This document shows, piece after piece, positions 44,790 to 53,975 of a stretch of DNA of 64,000 nt; the stretch's first letter is position 1; the number at the start of each line of letters is the position of its first letter. The DNA comes from an uncultured Dehalococcoidia bacterium (lineage in GTDB: Bacteria; Chloroflexota; Dehalococcoidia; Lucifugimonadales; JAAXIE01), in NCBI GenBank assembly GCA_951813255.1, contig OX638353.1:620001-684000 (forward strand). The letters are read 5' to 3'. Both the position numbers and the translations under genes were made by a program. The notes under the pieces were generated by a model, which was not told the origin of the DNA, ran no database searches, and saw nothing but the letters and a program-made list of their open reading frames with translations.

Positions 44790-46001
44790 CTATACCCAAG
44801 GTACGCGCTTGGAGCGGTTCTTCTCTGAAGTGTAAACGGGAAGATGCTGTCGACCCAAGGCATCTTCCACCAGAACTCGGAAGAGTTCCCGGTCGGAGCC
44901 ATCTATGACGGCCTGCTCGTGGGCTTCCATGATGGCGGCAGGGTAGCCAGCCCCGCGGCGACATTGGTCCAGCACCAAGGTGTGGCTTAGCGCCAAACGC
45001 TCACTGTCTTGCGCCACCCACTGGGGGATCTCTACTCGCGCCAGTTCTTCGCCTGCGTTCAGGTAGTAGTAGTAAACGTGGTGGGCGCCGTAGTGCTCAC
45101 GGGAGATGGACGAACTGGTGGCAAAGAGGCAGGACCTCTGGCCCGGCTGTAGCGTCGCACCGAAAAGGTCTCGGTCAAGGAAGCCATTAGCCATGCTGCA
45201 CGGCTCTGGGCCGGAGCGATACATGCTGCAGGTCTGCTTGCAACGAGCGCCGTCTTTGTCGCAAAGCAGGGTGCGCACCGTGTGGACCACTTCTGTGCTC
45301 TGAGGCACGCTGACGTAGGCTGCCACTGCCATGGGACGTCCATCCGCAAGGCTTCGCAGTTGGTCGAGGGCGGGTAGCAGCCCATTGCGGATCATCAAGT
45401 CCCGCACGAATGGAGGGTGACCCCGCCCGCTGAGGCTCCACAGCACCAGCGACCCATCCAAGAGGGCGAGCAGGGGCAGCTCCGTAGGCAGGTTCGAGGC
45501 CAAGGCCGCCAAGCCTTCTACCTCTCGCACCGCCCTCTTGATTCCAAGAAGGGTACCTTGGATGGGCGCTTCTTCGTTTCCGCTGGGGGTGACGGAGGTC
45601 AGAAACAGGTCTTCATCTTCGGAATAGAGCTGCGGCCCGCTGCCGAGATGAGCGCCGGGCTGCGAGCCGTATGTCAATACACAGCTACCGAGGTTGATGA
45701 GGTAGCATCGGGCAGCCATATGCCGGTCCACATCAATGTGAGAACCGTCCACCGAGGCTACACAGTAGTCGGTGTACGGTTCCGGTGGGTCGTGGCGGGC
45801 TGACAGCTTCTCTTGGGGCACGGCTGCCATAAAGGGACGCTCGTTGAGGGCAGGCAGTCGGGCCGCCACGTCGTCCACTGTCGCCTCATTCATGATTTGA
45901 AGCAGGCGGGCCAAGGCTGAACGGCGCCCATCGCTGGAACCTTTTGCCTGGAAGGCCAGCGCATCTATTTGGGACGTGGTCTGTGCGAAGTCTAGTGCCA
46001 C
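44790..46001 (-). CDS. nurA: NurA-domain nuclease
   Basis: A 403-residue protein of the NurA 5'-3' nuclease family. The N-terminal metal-site motif is in YCVASVDGSHIDVDRH, followed by ALLDGSLVLWSL (second acidic motif) and, after a helical region, later strands VHTVRTLLCDKDG and RVEIPQWV. Between them are Cys residues (DGARCKQTCSMYRSGPEPCS) that could bind a metal. NurA degrades DNA ends together with HerA, encoded two genes downstream. It starts at GTG 4 nt after the selB stop. Confidence 0.8.
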   Translation of the reverse strand: MALDFAQTTSQIDALAFQAKGSSDGRRSALARLLQIMNEATVDDVAARLPALNERPFMAAVPQEKLSARHDPPEPYTDYCVASVDGSHIDVDRHMAARCYLINLGSCVLTYGSQPGAHLGSGPQLYSEDEDLFLTSVTPSGNEEAPIQGTLLGIKRAVREVEGLAALASNLPTELPLLALLDGSLVLWSLSGRGHPPFVRDLMIRNGLLPALDQLRSLADGRPMAVAAYVSVPQSTEVVHTVRTLLCDKDGARCKQTCSMYRSGPEPCSMANGFLDRDLFGATLQPGQRSCLFATSSSISREHYGAHHVYYYYLNAGEELARVEIPQWVAQDSERLALSHTLVLDQCRRGAGYPAAIMEAHEQAVIDGSDRELFRVLVEDALGRQHLPVYTSEKNRSKRVPWV

Positions 46002-46005
46002 CGGA

Positions 46006-47865
46006 CTACCTCAACACCCGTTCGTCACCTACGCGACGGGTGACGCGCTGCTGGTCCAAATGCTCCAGCAGGGGTAGTACGTACTTTCGGCTGGAGTTGA
46101 GCAGGTTGCGTGCTTGCGCTACCGTGATGGAGCCTTCTGCCTTGGCGTGCTGCACTACCATGTCCACCATTTGCCGGTAGGCTTGTTGCGAAAAGACGAC
46201 CTCTTCAGAGACCTTTACCACCAGCCCTTCATGAATCAAGTAGCTCAGCAACTCCGGCTCGATGGCGCTGTCGGTTGGTGGTGAGAAGGGGTCGGATTCT
46301 AAGGCGACAACATAGGAATCGGCTTGTTTGGCCAGCGAGGGAGTCAGGCTGGCCTCATGTTCCGGAAGCCGTAACACACCGTCGTGTTCCACCAGTCGTT
46401 CCTCTTCCGCTAGGCGGAGGGAGAAGCGGTTGAACACGGCTTGGGACATGTTCATGCGGTTGCGCATTTCTTCTCGAGGCACGCCCTTGCGCAGTGGGTA
46501 CTGGCGGTGGAACTCAGTCAGGGTACGGGAGGCCAGTTGGGTCTGGTCCTGCCACGCTGCAAGGGAGTAGGCGACGGCATCGGCGTCAGTGACGGGATCT
46601 CCCAGGAGGGCTACTCGCTCGTCAGCTTCCAGTTCAGCCAGATGGGTGCGGACATCTTCCAACACTAGGTTGGCGCGACGGGCCAAGGTGGTGATGTCGC
46701 ATGGTCCCCACATGTCCACGGCGTTCAGCAGTGTGTCGTCTCCTCCCTCGTGCACCATGGCGAGGCGTTCGATTACTGATGGGACGAACCTGCGATGTCG
46801 CCGTGGATTGGGGTCGACGACGCGTCCGCCTCCCAAGGTGTCCTCGGCAGAGCGGGCTACGAAGAGGTCGCCTTTCACCAAGGGCACTGGGTCGGACAGG
46901 TGGATTTGGACCCATCCCTCCTCGCCTGGTCGCAACTCGCGCTTATCCAGGATGCGGAGACGGGCGTTGGACTCGCTGGTGTGCAGGTGGAAGGTAATTC
47001 CCTCGTTGTGGCGCACCGGACGAGGCGCGTCGCGACTCACCCGGAATTGGGCATCCAAAATGTTGGTGGTCTGCAGCCAGCCAGGAAGCGTGATGACCTC
47101 TCCACGCTGTATCTCGCTACGGGAGATGCCCGATAGATTGGCGGCCAAGCGCCGTCCCGGGTCGGCTAGTTCCATCTTTTGGCGGTGGCTCTGGAGGCCT
47201 CGAATCCGGCACCGTTCCTTGGTCAGGGCCAGCTCCACCTCGCTACCCACGGAGAGGTTGCCGTCGATGAGGGTACCGGTGACTACTGTGCCAAAGCCGG
47301 CGACTGTGAAGCAGCGGTCGACCGGCAGACGGGGCCTACCCAAGTCGGGGCGCGGCTCCGTAGTGTCCAGCATGGAGTCGATTGTAGTCCGCAGGGAGTC
47401 CAAACCCTTCCCGGTGTAGGCGGACACGGCCACCATGGGGGCGTCGCGGAAGGTGGTGGGGGCCAGCAAGTCTTCCACCTCGGCCTTCACCAGTTCTACC
47501 ATCTCCTCGTCGACCAAGTCCTCCTTGGTGATGACTACCATGCCCCTCCTGATTTCCAATAGGTCGAGGATGGCGAGATGCTCGCGGGTCTGGCGCATTA
47601 CGCTCTCGTTAGCTGCCACGATGAGCATGGCGAGGTCGATACCGCCGACGCCTGCCAGCATGTTCTTGATAAAGCGTTCGTGACCGGGCACATCAACGAT
47701 GCTGACTTCCCGGCCTGATGGGGTCTCCATCCAAGCAAAACCCAGATCAATAGTCATCTCCCGCTCTTTCTCTTCGGGAAGACGGTCCGGGTCAATGCTG
47801 GTCAGGGCATGAATGAGGGTGGACTTGCCATGGTCCACATGCCCGGCAGTTCCTAGGACGTACAT
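46006..47865 (-). CDS. selB: Selenocysteine-specific elongation factor
   Basis: A 619-residue GTPase delivering Sec-tRNA(Sec) to the ribosome at SECIS-marked UGA codons. G1 is GTAGHVDHGKSTL, the switch REMTIDLGFAW is SelB-like, G3 is DVPGHERF, and G4 is ITKED, a variant of NKxD. EF-Tu-like domains 2 and 3 follow, and the C-terminal half (residues about 370-619) holds winged helices that bind the SECIS hairpin (KGVPREEMRNRMNMS, AEGSITVAQARNLLNSSRKYVLPLLEHLDQ). AAGGAGG precedes the ATG. It heads a run with nurA and herA; selA is 25 kb away. Confidence 0.93.
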   Translation of the reverse strand: MYVLGTAGHVDHGKSTLIHALTSIDPDRLPEEKEREMTIDLGFAWMETPSGREVSIVDVPGHERFIKNMLAGVGGIDLAMLIVAANESVMRQTREHLAILDLLEIRRGMVVITKEDLVDEEMVELVKAEVEDLLAPTTFRDAPMVAVSAYTGKGLDSLRTTIDSMLDTTEPRPDLGRPRLPVDRCFTVAGFGTVVTGTLIDGNLSVGSEVELALTKERCRIRGLQSHRQKMELADPGRRLAANLSGISRSEIQRGEVITLPGWLQTTNILDAQFRVSRDAPRPVRHNEGITFHLHTSESNARLRILDKRELRPGEEGWVQIHLSDPVPLVKGDLFVARSAEDTLGGGRVVDPNPRRHRRFVPSVIERLAMVHEGGDDTLLNAVDMWGPCDITTLARRANLVLEDVRTHLAELEADERVALLGDPVTDADAVAYSLAAWQDQTQLASRTLTEFHRQYPLRKGVPREEMRNRMNMSQAVFNRFSLRLAEEERLVEHDGVLRLPEHEASLTPSLAKQADSYVVALESDPFSPPTDSAIEPELLSYLIHEGLVVKVSEEVVFSQQAYRQMVDMVVQHAKAEGSITVAQARNLLNSSRKYVLPLLEHLDQQRVTRRVGDERVLR

Positions 47866-48311
47866 AGAGAAGAGTTCCTCCTTGGTACTTTCAGAATATC
47901 ACCAAAGGTGGCGGTGGGCTAGACACAGGTGACGTTCCTGCTTGGTGGCCCCCGGCGCGCATTATGGATTCTCTGTTGGCGGCCACTGGTCGAGACTGGA
48001 AGCCGTTTTGTATCTGTGGGCGGGGAAACTAGTTGAGGCCGTTGGGCTGTTTTTGTAGCTGTGTAGCGGCTACTCGCGGCTAGCGAAAAAAGGTCTTGTA
48101 TCTGCTGGTGGTCCGAATGTCCAGTCGTCAGCTGGAGCCAGCTGGGCAGCAGTGGTTTCATCTGCACTGCAACCAGCCGAATCCAAAAGGCAAGGCTGCG
48201 GTGACACTGGCGGGGCCAGACCCGGTCTTCCTCAAGGCTAGTGTGGGTCAGTATTGTGCGTCAATGGGAAAATGTCAGTAGGGGCGTGGAGCAGTCATGT
48301 CAATCGGACGC
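47866..48311. other. Intergenic region without recognised genes
   Basis: 446 bp between the divergent starts and ends of selB and hemW. I see no tRNA-Sec, no convincing small gene and no full repeat; small frames here have no coding character. A TTTTTGTAGCTG motif (about 48050) also occurs near the 11-bp-periodic element copy 2. Confidence 0.4.
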
Positions 48312-49550
48312 CTAATCGATGAATCTCATGAACACTTGGTTGGAAAGCAGAAGACCCTCCGAGGTCAACTTGAGCCGGTCACCGTCCGACTCCAAGAGCC
48401 CAATGGACACGAGGTCGTCGACCTCGGCCCCGTAGACCGCCCTTAGGCTAACGCCGTGACGGCGGTGGAACTCACTTAGGGAGATACCTTCTAGCAACCG
48501 CAACTCGAGGAACATGGTCTCGGCCATAGATGTTGATGGACTAGTGGCTTCATAGCCCTCCAGCGTTGGTGTGGATTCCAGAGTCGCATGATCATCGAGA
48601 CCTGGAGCCCGTACCGGGGTGTCTGACCAATTCTGGACGCTTCGCGCATAGTGTGCTGGGAGTTTGACGTTGTGGAAGCGAAAGCCACCTAGGTTGGAGT
48701 GGGCTCCGGGCCCGATGCCTAGGTATGGCTTCAACTGCCAGTAGGCTAGGTTGTGTTGCGACTGGTAGCCGGGGAAGCACCAGTTGGATATTTCGTAGTG
48801 CTTGTAGCCAGCGTCCGCCATTGCTTCTCGAGCATGCTCGTACATGTCGGCGGCTAAGTCGGGATCAGGTTCCGGGAGGAGTCCGCGCCGCACCTGCTGG
48901 TCCATACCGGTGCCCGGCTCCAGGGTGAGGCCATACAGGGAAAGATGCTCCGGCGCAAGCTCGATCACTCCCTGCACGCTGGTCTGCCATTGCTCCATGG
49001 ACTGGTGCGGCAGCCCGTACATCAGGTCTAGGCTGATGTTGGTGAAGCCGGTTGCCCGTGCCCGACGGTAGGCTGCAAGGGCTCCAGCGGCGGTGTGCCG
49101 TCGCCCCAGCATCTGCAGTAGTCCGTCATCCAGGCTTTGTGCGCCGATACTGAGGCGATTGATGCCCATGTGCAGCATGGCGTGGAGCTTGGATTCATCC
49201 AAGTCCCCCGGGTTGGCCTCCGCTGTGACTTCGGCGCCCTCCGTGAGAGGAAAAGAGGCGACCAAGGACGATAGAAGCATTCCCAGTTGGTCTGCCCCGA
49301 GGTAAGAGGGAGTTCCTCCGCCGAAGAACACCGTTGCCGCTAGCGGATTGCCCAGCCTCTCGCCCCACAGACGGCCTTCCTGCATTGCGGCTTCCACGTA
49401 GGGAGACATGGCGTGTTCCATGCCTTGGTAGGTATTGAAGTCGCAGTAAGGGCATTTGCTGAGGCAGAATGGGACATGCACGTAAAGGGACAGCGGGTGA
49501 CTCGCTATGCGTGAAGTGTCGGACAGCGGTTTATTAGCTGAGGTAGCCAT
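48312..49550 (-). CDS. hemW: HemW-like radical SAM protein (coproporphyrinogen III oxidase-like)
   Basis: A 412-residue radical SAM protein: SLYVHVPFCLSKCPYCDFNTY holds the C-x3-C-x2-C cluster, then VFFGGGTPSYLGADQL, EANPGDLDESKL, GINRLSIGAQSLDDGLLQMLGRRHT, SLDLMYGLPHQ and HYEISNW. This is the HemN/HemW family; a single-domain form with the C-P-Y-C-D-F site fits HemW, a haem chaperone, better than true HemN. It starts 3 nt after the YchF-like gene. Confidence 0.87.
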   Translation of the reverse strand: MATSANKPLSDTSRIASHPLSLYVHVPFCLSKCPYCDFNTYQGMEHAMSPYVEAAMQEGRLWGERLGNPLAATVFFGGGTPSYLGADQLGMLLSSLVASFPLTEGAEVTAEANPGDLDESKLHAMLHMGINRLSIGAQSLDDGLLQMLGRRHTAAGALAAYRRARATGFTNISLDLMYGLPHQSMEQWQTSVQGVIELAPEHLSLYGLTLEPGTGMDQQVRRGLLPEPDPDLAADMYEHAREAMADAGYKHYEISNWCFPGYQSQHNLAYWQLKPYLGIGPGAHSNLGGFRFHNVKLPAHYARSVQNWSDTPVRAPGLDDHATLESTPTLEGYEATSPSTSMAETMFLELRLLEGISLSEFHRRHGVSLRAVYGAEVDDLVSIGLLESDGDRLKLTSEGLLLSNQVFMRFID

Positions 49551-49553
49551 TCC

Positions 49554-50636
49554 CTAGACGTTGAACAGGAATGTGATGACGTCGCCGTCCTGGACTGGGT
49601 AGCCCTTTCCTTCCAGACGCAGCACGCCCTGCTTCTTGGCTTGGTTCAGAGAGCCACAGGACATCAGCTGTTCGTAGCCTATAACCTCGGCGCGGATGAA
49701 CCCCCGCTCGATATCCGAGTGTATCTTGCTCGCGGCCTTCACCGCCGCGATGTTTTGGGGGATCGTCCAGGCTCGCACCTCATCGGGGCCCACGGTGAAG
49801 AAGGATGCCATGTCCAGCAGTTTGTGGCTCAGTCCGACGACGCGCTCCAGGCCCGATTCAGAAAGGCCCATGGACTGGCGGAACTCCTGCTCGTCCTCTA
49901 CTGAAAGCTGGCCTAGTTCCTGTTCCAGCTTGGCGCAGATGCTGGTGCAGAGTGCACCGGGCCGATGATCAAAGGACCCACCTTCCTCCGCGGTCTCTGG
50001 CACGTCCTCGCCCACGTTGAACACCGTGAGCACACGCTTGCCGGTGAGCATGTTGTAGCCTGTGGCCATAGCTTGCTCTTCACCCGAGAGCTCCATCCGG
50101 CTAACGGGCGTCTCATCCTCCAGTGCCTTTTGCAGTTTTTCGATAAAGGAGATCTCCCGTAGATGCGCGCTGCGCTCCTGTGCGCGTGCGCCCTTCAGAT
50201 TGGAGTCAACTCGCTGGCGGCGACGCTCCAGAATCCCCAAGTCGGAGAAGATAAGCTCCGCTTCCATGGAGTCGGCGTCGCGAATGGGGTCTATGGTGGG
50301 TTGGTGGTAGGGAACGGAGTCGTCCTCGAAGGCCCGGACTACATGCACCAAGGCGTCGGCCTTCTGAAGTTGGTTCACTATCTGTCCGCTGATGCCGCCA
50401 CCCCCGGTTCCGCCAGAGGGGACTTCCGATGGGGCAGCCAGGTCCCAATAGGTTACCTCGGCCGGCACTATCTTTTCGGGGGAGAACATGCCCGCCAAGG
50501 CTTGCAGCCGGCTATCGGGGGCTTTGACTACACCGGTCTGCAGGCCTGATTTGTTGGACTCGAAACGTCCGCGCGTCATGGCGTGGAGCAGCGTAGTCTT
50601 GCCGCTGTTGGGCATGCCGATGAGGGCTATTTCCAT
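49554..50636 (-). CDS. YchF/Obg-type GTPase-like protein
   Basis: A 360-residue P-loop protein resembling YchF: G1 GMPNSGKTTLL, C-terminal YchF/TGS domain (EVIGYEQLMSCGSLNQAKKQGVLRLEGKGYPVQDGDVITFLFNV), and FNVGED in place of NKxD, as in the ATP-preferring YchF family (N-x-x-E). Unlike true YchF the G3 segment is WDLAAPSEV rather than D-x-A-G-L, so hydrolysis may be altered. It lies just upstream of hemW (3-nt gap). It may be a divergent paralogue; no canonical ychF is in the window. Confidence 0.78.
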   Translation of the reverse strand: MEIALIGMPNSGKTTLLHAMTRGRFESNKSGLQTGVVKAPDSRLQALAGMFSPEKIVPAEVTYWDLAAPSEVPSGGTGGGGISGQIVNQLQKADALVHVVRAFEDDSVPYHQPTIDPIRDADSMEAELIFSDLGILERRRQRVDSNLKGARAQERSAHLREISFIEKLQKALEDETPVSRMELSGEEQAMATGYNMLTGKRVLTVFNVGEDVPETAEEGGSFDHRPGALCTSICAKLEQELGQLSVEDEQEFRQSMGLSESGLERVVGLSHKLLDMASFFTVGPDEVRAWTIPQNIAAVKAASKIHSDIERGFIRAEVIGYEQLMSCGSLNQAKKQGVLRLEGKGYPVQDGDVITFLFNV

Positions 50637-50846
50637 TGTGCGTTACCTTTGCTTAACCTCGAGCTCCTATCAGATCGCGAGTGTCTGGAGCCGAGCGTCA
50701 TTGCCGCGCCCATATACGAGTCGCGGCTTGGCCACAATGACAGTGGGTAGCATGGGCTGAAGGTGGAATTAAGCGGGTCGCCTGCGGTCGCAACGTGACC
50801 GATGGTAGGGACGCATGGGAACATCAGGAAGCGATGGATCGGGACA

Positions 50847-51044
50847 TCAAGTTTCGGGCTCGTCCTTGACGCGGTATTCACCGTCCACCACACGGGCCGA
50901 GCTCGTCCCTTGGTTCGAGCTGCCTCCGTAGGACTGCGGGTCGAAGCGGCGTCGCAGGTAGCTTCTCAGCACAGCGCGGAGCACGAAGGAAACCACAAAC
51001 AGCATCACGAAGGGCACCAGCATCCGAGCGATAGCTATTGCCAT
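50847..51044 (-). CDS. Small membrane protein (65 aa)
   Basis: A 65-residue protein with one N-terminal membrane helix (ARMLVPFVMLFVVSFVLRAVL), a basic stretch (RSYLRRRF) and a polar, acidic tail (EYRVKDEPET). The layout is that of a single-pass protein with a short cytoplasmic tail; no function is known. It is divergent from holA. Confidence 0.55.
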   Translation of the reverse strand: MAIAIARMLVPFVMLFVVSFVLRAVLRSYLRRRFDPQSYGGSSNQGTSSARVVDGEYRVKDEPET

Positions 51045-51139
51045 TTGCCTGTCCTCCCGCTTTTTCTTTGCCTACTCCATTATAGGGTCTGAGATGGTAT
51101 GGTGAAAGCCGCGCGACGGACCACATCACAGGAGTAAGG

Positions 51140-52147
51140 TTGGCCACGGTACAGGTTATATACGGGGACGAGTTCCTCGTCTCGATGGCCCTAAGAGAGC
51201 TTCAAGAGGAAGTCGGGCCGGTGGAGTCGCGCGAGGCGAATTCGCACCGTGTATCGTCCCCACAAGCGAGTCTGAAGGCCATCGCACCCATGTGCGACGC
51301 GATGCCCTTTCTGGCAGAGAAGCGTCTGGTGATGGTCACCGGGGCACTTTCGGAGGTGGAGCCGAGCCGGAGTGGCGGTCAACGTCGTGGTCGGGGTCGC
51401 GCCTCCTCCCGTCCGACAGGCGGAAACTGGGAAGGGTTGGAGGAGTACGTTGGCCGGATGCCTCCCACGACCCTACTTGCTTTTGTCGACGGACCGATTC
51501 GATCAGGCAACCCCCTATTGGAGCAATTGAGGCCCTTGGCGCAGGTGCGGGAGATGCCTACGCCAGCGGGGGAGAGTCTTGCACGATGGATACGGTCCCA
51601 AGTGGAGGCGAAGGGCTGTAACATCATGCCCGGAGCCATCACCCTGATATCTCGCTTGGTGGGCCCCAATTTGCGGGTGCTGGACAACGAACTGGAGAAG
51701 CTGGCGCTCTACGCGGGGCAAGAGCCCATAGCCGAATCCCATGTGCGGGAACTGGTCGCGGAGGTACGGGAAACATCGGTGTTCAACGTGGTGGATGCTG
51801 TCTTGGAGCGACGTCCCGCGGTAGCGCTGCGGGCCACGAACCGTCTGAGCCAAGGTGGTGCAGGTTTTTCCGAGGTCATCTCCTTAGTCTCAATGCAGGT
51901 GCGTCGCGTGGTGCTTGCCCGCAACATGCTGGACAGCGGGCTCCCGCAAGCGGAAATCGGCAGCAGGCTGAACATTGGCCCCGAATTCGTTCTGCGAAAG
52001 ACCATCCAACAGGCGCGCGGCCACTCTCCCCAAGGCTTGGCTATGCTATATGAAGCACTGCTCGAGGCTGACTTGGCCGTCAAGCAAGGGCGTATGGAAG
52101 AGGAAGTGGCGTTACAGTTGCTGTTTACACAGGTGCCGACGCGGTAG
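51140..52147 (+). CDS. holA: DNA polymerase III delta subunit
   Basis: A 335-residue clamp-loader subunit that opens the beta sliding clamp. The N-terminal QVIYGDEFLVSMALRELQEEV, PFLAEKRLVMVTGA, LLEQLRPLAQVREMPTPAGESLARWIRSQVEAKG, LISRLVGPNLRVLDNELEKLALYAG and ETSVFNVVDAVLE are the usual HolA segments; the C-terminal helical collar follows. A Gly/Arg/Ser-rich insert (residues 75-95) breaks the N-terminal domain. It starts at TTG with AGGAGTAAGG upstream. Confidence 0.85.
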   Translation: MATVQVIYGDEFLVSMALRELQEEVGPVESREANSHRVSSPQASLKAIAPMCDAMPFLAEKRLVMVTGALSEVEPSRSGGQRRGRGRASSRPTGGNWEGLEEYVGRMPPTTLLAFVDGPIRSGNPLLEQLRPLAQVREMPTPAGESLARWIRSQVEAKGCNIMPGAITLISRLVGPNLRVLDNELEKLALYAGQEPIAESHVRELVAEVRETSVFNVVDAVLERRPAVALRATNRLSQGGAGFSEVISLVSMQVRRVVLARNMLDSGLPQAEIGSRLNIGPEFVLRKTIQQARGHSPQGLAMLYEALLEADLAVKQGRMEEEVALQLLFTQVPTR

Positions 52148-52199
52148 TGGGGGACTAAAGAGAAAAAGTGGTCGTGGCAGCCGGACGAGAACGCACGCG

Positions 52200-53210
52200 C
52201 TAGTTAACTCCCCTATCTCCTATTCCTTCTCCCTTCGGGCCGAGGTCCATCATGTTGTAGCACGCCACTGCGTGACCTGCCGTTACGAGGTCCAGCTGTG
52301 GCATTGTTTCTTCGCGGCAGCGTGACACGGCCTTGGAACACCGGGGGACGAAGGGACACTGGTCGGGCAGGTTCAGTAGGGTAGGGGGGGAGCCCTGCAG
52401 GGGTTGAAGCATGCGGTCGGCGTCGTCCATGCGGGGCAGTGCTTGGAATATGCCCCACGTGTAAGGGTGGTAGGGGCGGTGGAACAGCTCTTGTACGTTG
52501 GCGTGTTCCACGATGCTGCCCCCGTACATCACCGCGACCTCGTCGGCCATGTGGGCCACCACGCCCATGTCGTGGGTGATGAGCAGTATGCTGCAGCCCC
52601 ACTCCTGGACGTAGCCCTTCAGGCGCGCCAGTATCTCCGCCTGCAGAGTCACGTCGATGCTGGAGGTGGGCTCGTCAGCCACCAGTACTTTGGGCCGGAG
52701 CGTGAGGGCCATGGACAGCATGATACGCTGGGCTTGCCCGCCGCTGACTTGGAAAGGGTAGCGTCGCATAATCTGTGGCGGGTCGGGTAGCCCCATCTCG
52801 CGCAGGCCTTCCTCCGCTATTCGCCACGCCTGTTCTTTCTTGGAGCCCGTGTGAGTACGTATGGGTTCGATAAGCTGGTCGCCGATGGATTGGATGGGGT
52901 TAAGGGCCGACTGGGGCTCTTGGAACACCATGGTGATGTCCTTGCCCCGGATTCGACGCAGGCGTCCGAAGGAGATGCGCAGCAGGTCCTGCTCTTGGAA
53001 CAAGACGCTGCCGCCCGTGACCTCGCCGTTATGAGGCAGCAGGCCCATCAGCGCAAGTGCGACAGTGGACTTGCCGGAGCCGCTCTCACCCACTAGGCAA
53101 GTGATGGAGCGCTCTTGGAGGGTAAAGTTGACACCGTTGACGGCGCGTATATCACCACCGCGGGTGCGATATCGCACCTTCAGGTCTTCCACTCTGAGAA
53201 CCTCGGCCAT
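52200..53210 (-). CDS. Oligopeptide-type ABC transporter ATPase (OppD/DppD-like)
   Basis: A 336-residue ATPase: Walker A LVGESGSGKSTVALAL, signature FQVSGGQAQRIMLSMAL, Walker B VLVADEPTSSIDV, H-loop LLITHDMGVVAHMADEVAVMYGG, and the C-terminal Cys-rich motif CPFVPRCSKAVSRC typical of OppD/DppD, which holds an iron-sulfur cluster in some members. No permease, binding-protein or OppF gene adjoins, so it is an orphan here or its operon lies elsewhere. It follows the PHP gene by 37 nt. Confidence 0.88.
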   Translation of the reverse strand: MAEVLRVEDLKVRYRTRGGDIRAVNGVNFTLQERSITCLVGESGSGKSTVALALMGLLPHNGEVTGGSVLFQEQDLLRISFGRLRRIRGKDITMVFQEPQSALNPIQSIGDQLIEPIRTHTGSKKEQAWRIAEEGLREMGLPDPPQIMRRYPFQVSGGQAQRIMLSMALTLRPKVLVADEPTSSIDVTLQAEILARLKGYVQEWGCSILLITHDMGVVAHMADEVAVMYGGSIVEHANVQELFHRPYHPYTWGIFQALPRMDDADRMLQPLQGSPPTLLNLPDQCPFVPRCSKAVSRCREETMPQLDLVTAGHAVACYNMMDLGPKGEGIGDRGVN

Positions 53211-53247
53211 CAGATCTCAGCCTCCGTATATGCGTGCCAGCGGACCG

Positions 53248-53892
53248 TCATGAGGCATATCCTGTCTCAGCCTCGCAAGCCCCACTGTTCAACTCCCGGA
53301 CCAAGTCGTCTAGGGAAGCTATGCGGTTGTGAAACTTGGTGCATGCCTTCCCGATATGCTCTTCACGGTGTACATCGCTTCCGCCCGTGCCAGCGAGACC
53401 CAAGCGCTGCGACAAAAACTGGGAGAACCTGTTTTCTTCGGGCTTGCCCCGGCCGTTGAGGGTTTCAATGGCTTGGCAAGCGCCGAACAGCTCCTCGCCG
53501 GTGGCCCGATCCAGGGCCTCATCCACCTGCTCAGGTGAGGGGTGTATGCCACGGGGGTAGCGACGTCGATAGGGATGGGCCGCCACCAGGGCGCCTCCAG
53601 CCTCTTGTACTCGCTGGTGCAGGAAAGAGGGTTTGTGCATGCCGAACTGGTACTGGTGCAGGCCGAACACTAGGGCATGCCCCTCTTCTGTGTTGATTTC
53701 GGCCCCTGCCAATACGAGGAAGTTGTGCCTCTGGGCCAACCTCTCCACATCTTGTGGAAGCCAGAAGTGGTCGTGCTCCGTGAGGCAGATGCCGTCCAGT
53801 CCAGCCCGCTTGGCGCAATCAATGAGGTCATCGGCGCTGATGAAGCTGTCATCTGAAGCGGGGTAAGTATGGGAGTGCAGGTCAATATACAA
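53248..53892 (-). CDS. PHP-domain phosphoesterase
   Basis: A 214-residue PHP-family metal-dependent hydrolase: IDLHSHTYPASDD (first metal site), CLTEHDHFW (second), GAEINTEEGHALVFGL (third), ALVAAHPYRR and GGSDVHREEHIG near the end, all the expected His/Asp/Glu ligands. Family members hydrolyse phosphate esters such as nucleotides or histidinol phosphate. The start is a TTG with GGAG 8 nt upstream. Confidence 0.82.
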   Translation of the reverse strand: MYIDLHSHTYPASDDSFISADDLIDCAKRAGLDGICLTEHDHFWLPQDVERLAQRHNFLVLAGAEINTEEGHALVFGLHQYQFGMHKPSFLHQRVQEAGGALVAAHPYRRRYPRGIHPSPEQVDEALDRATGEELFGACQAIETLNGRGKPEENRFSQFLSQRLGLAGTGGSDVHREEHIGKACTKFHNRIASLDDLVRELNSGACEAETGYAS

Positions 53893-53975
53893 GAAAGAGC
53901 TCCAGAAGCGGGAGGGCTATGCCAGTGTCCCATTGAGCAGCGGTTTTCGTCAACCCATGGGTGTGGCCTCCGCCT

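Noticed and set aside
47919..48167. 82-residue minus-strand frame upstream of selB
   Set aside because: No ribosome binding site, no homology and low-complexity composition.
47866..48311. Search for tRNA-Sec next to selB
   Set aside because: No sequence with a long extra arm, TCA anticodon loop and a T-arm could be folded here or in the other gaps I checked.
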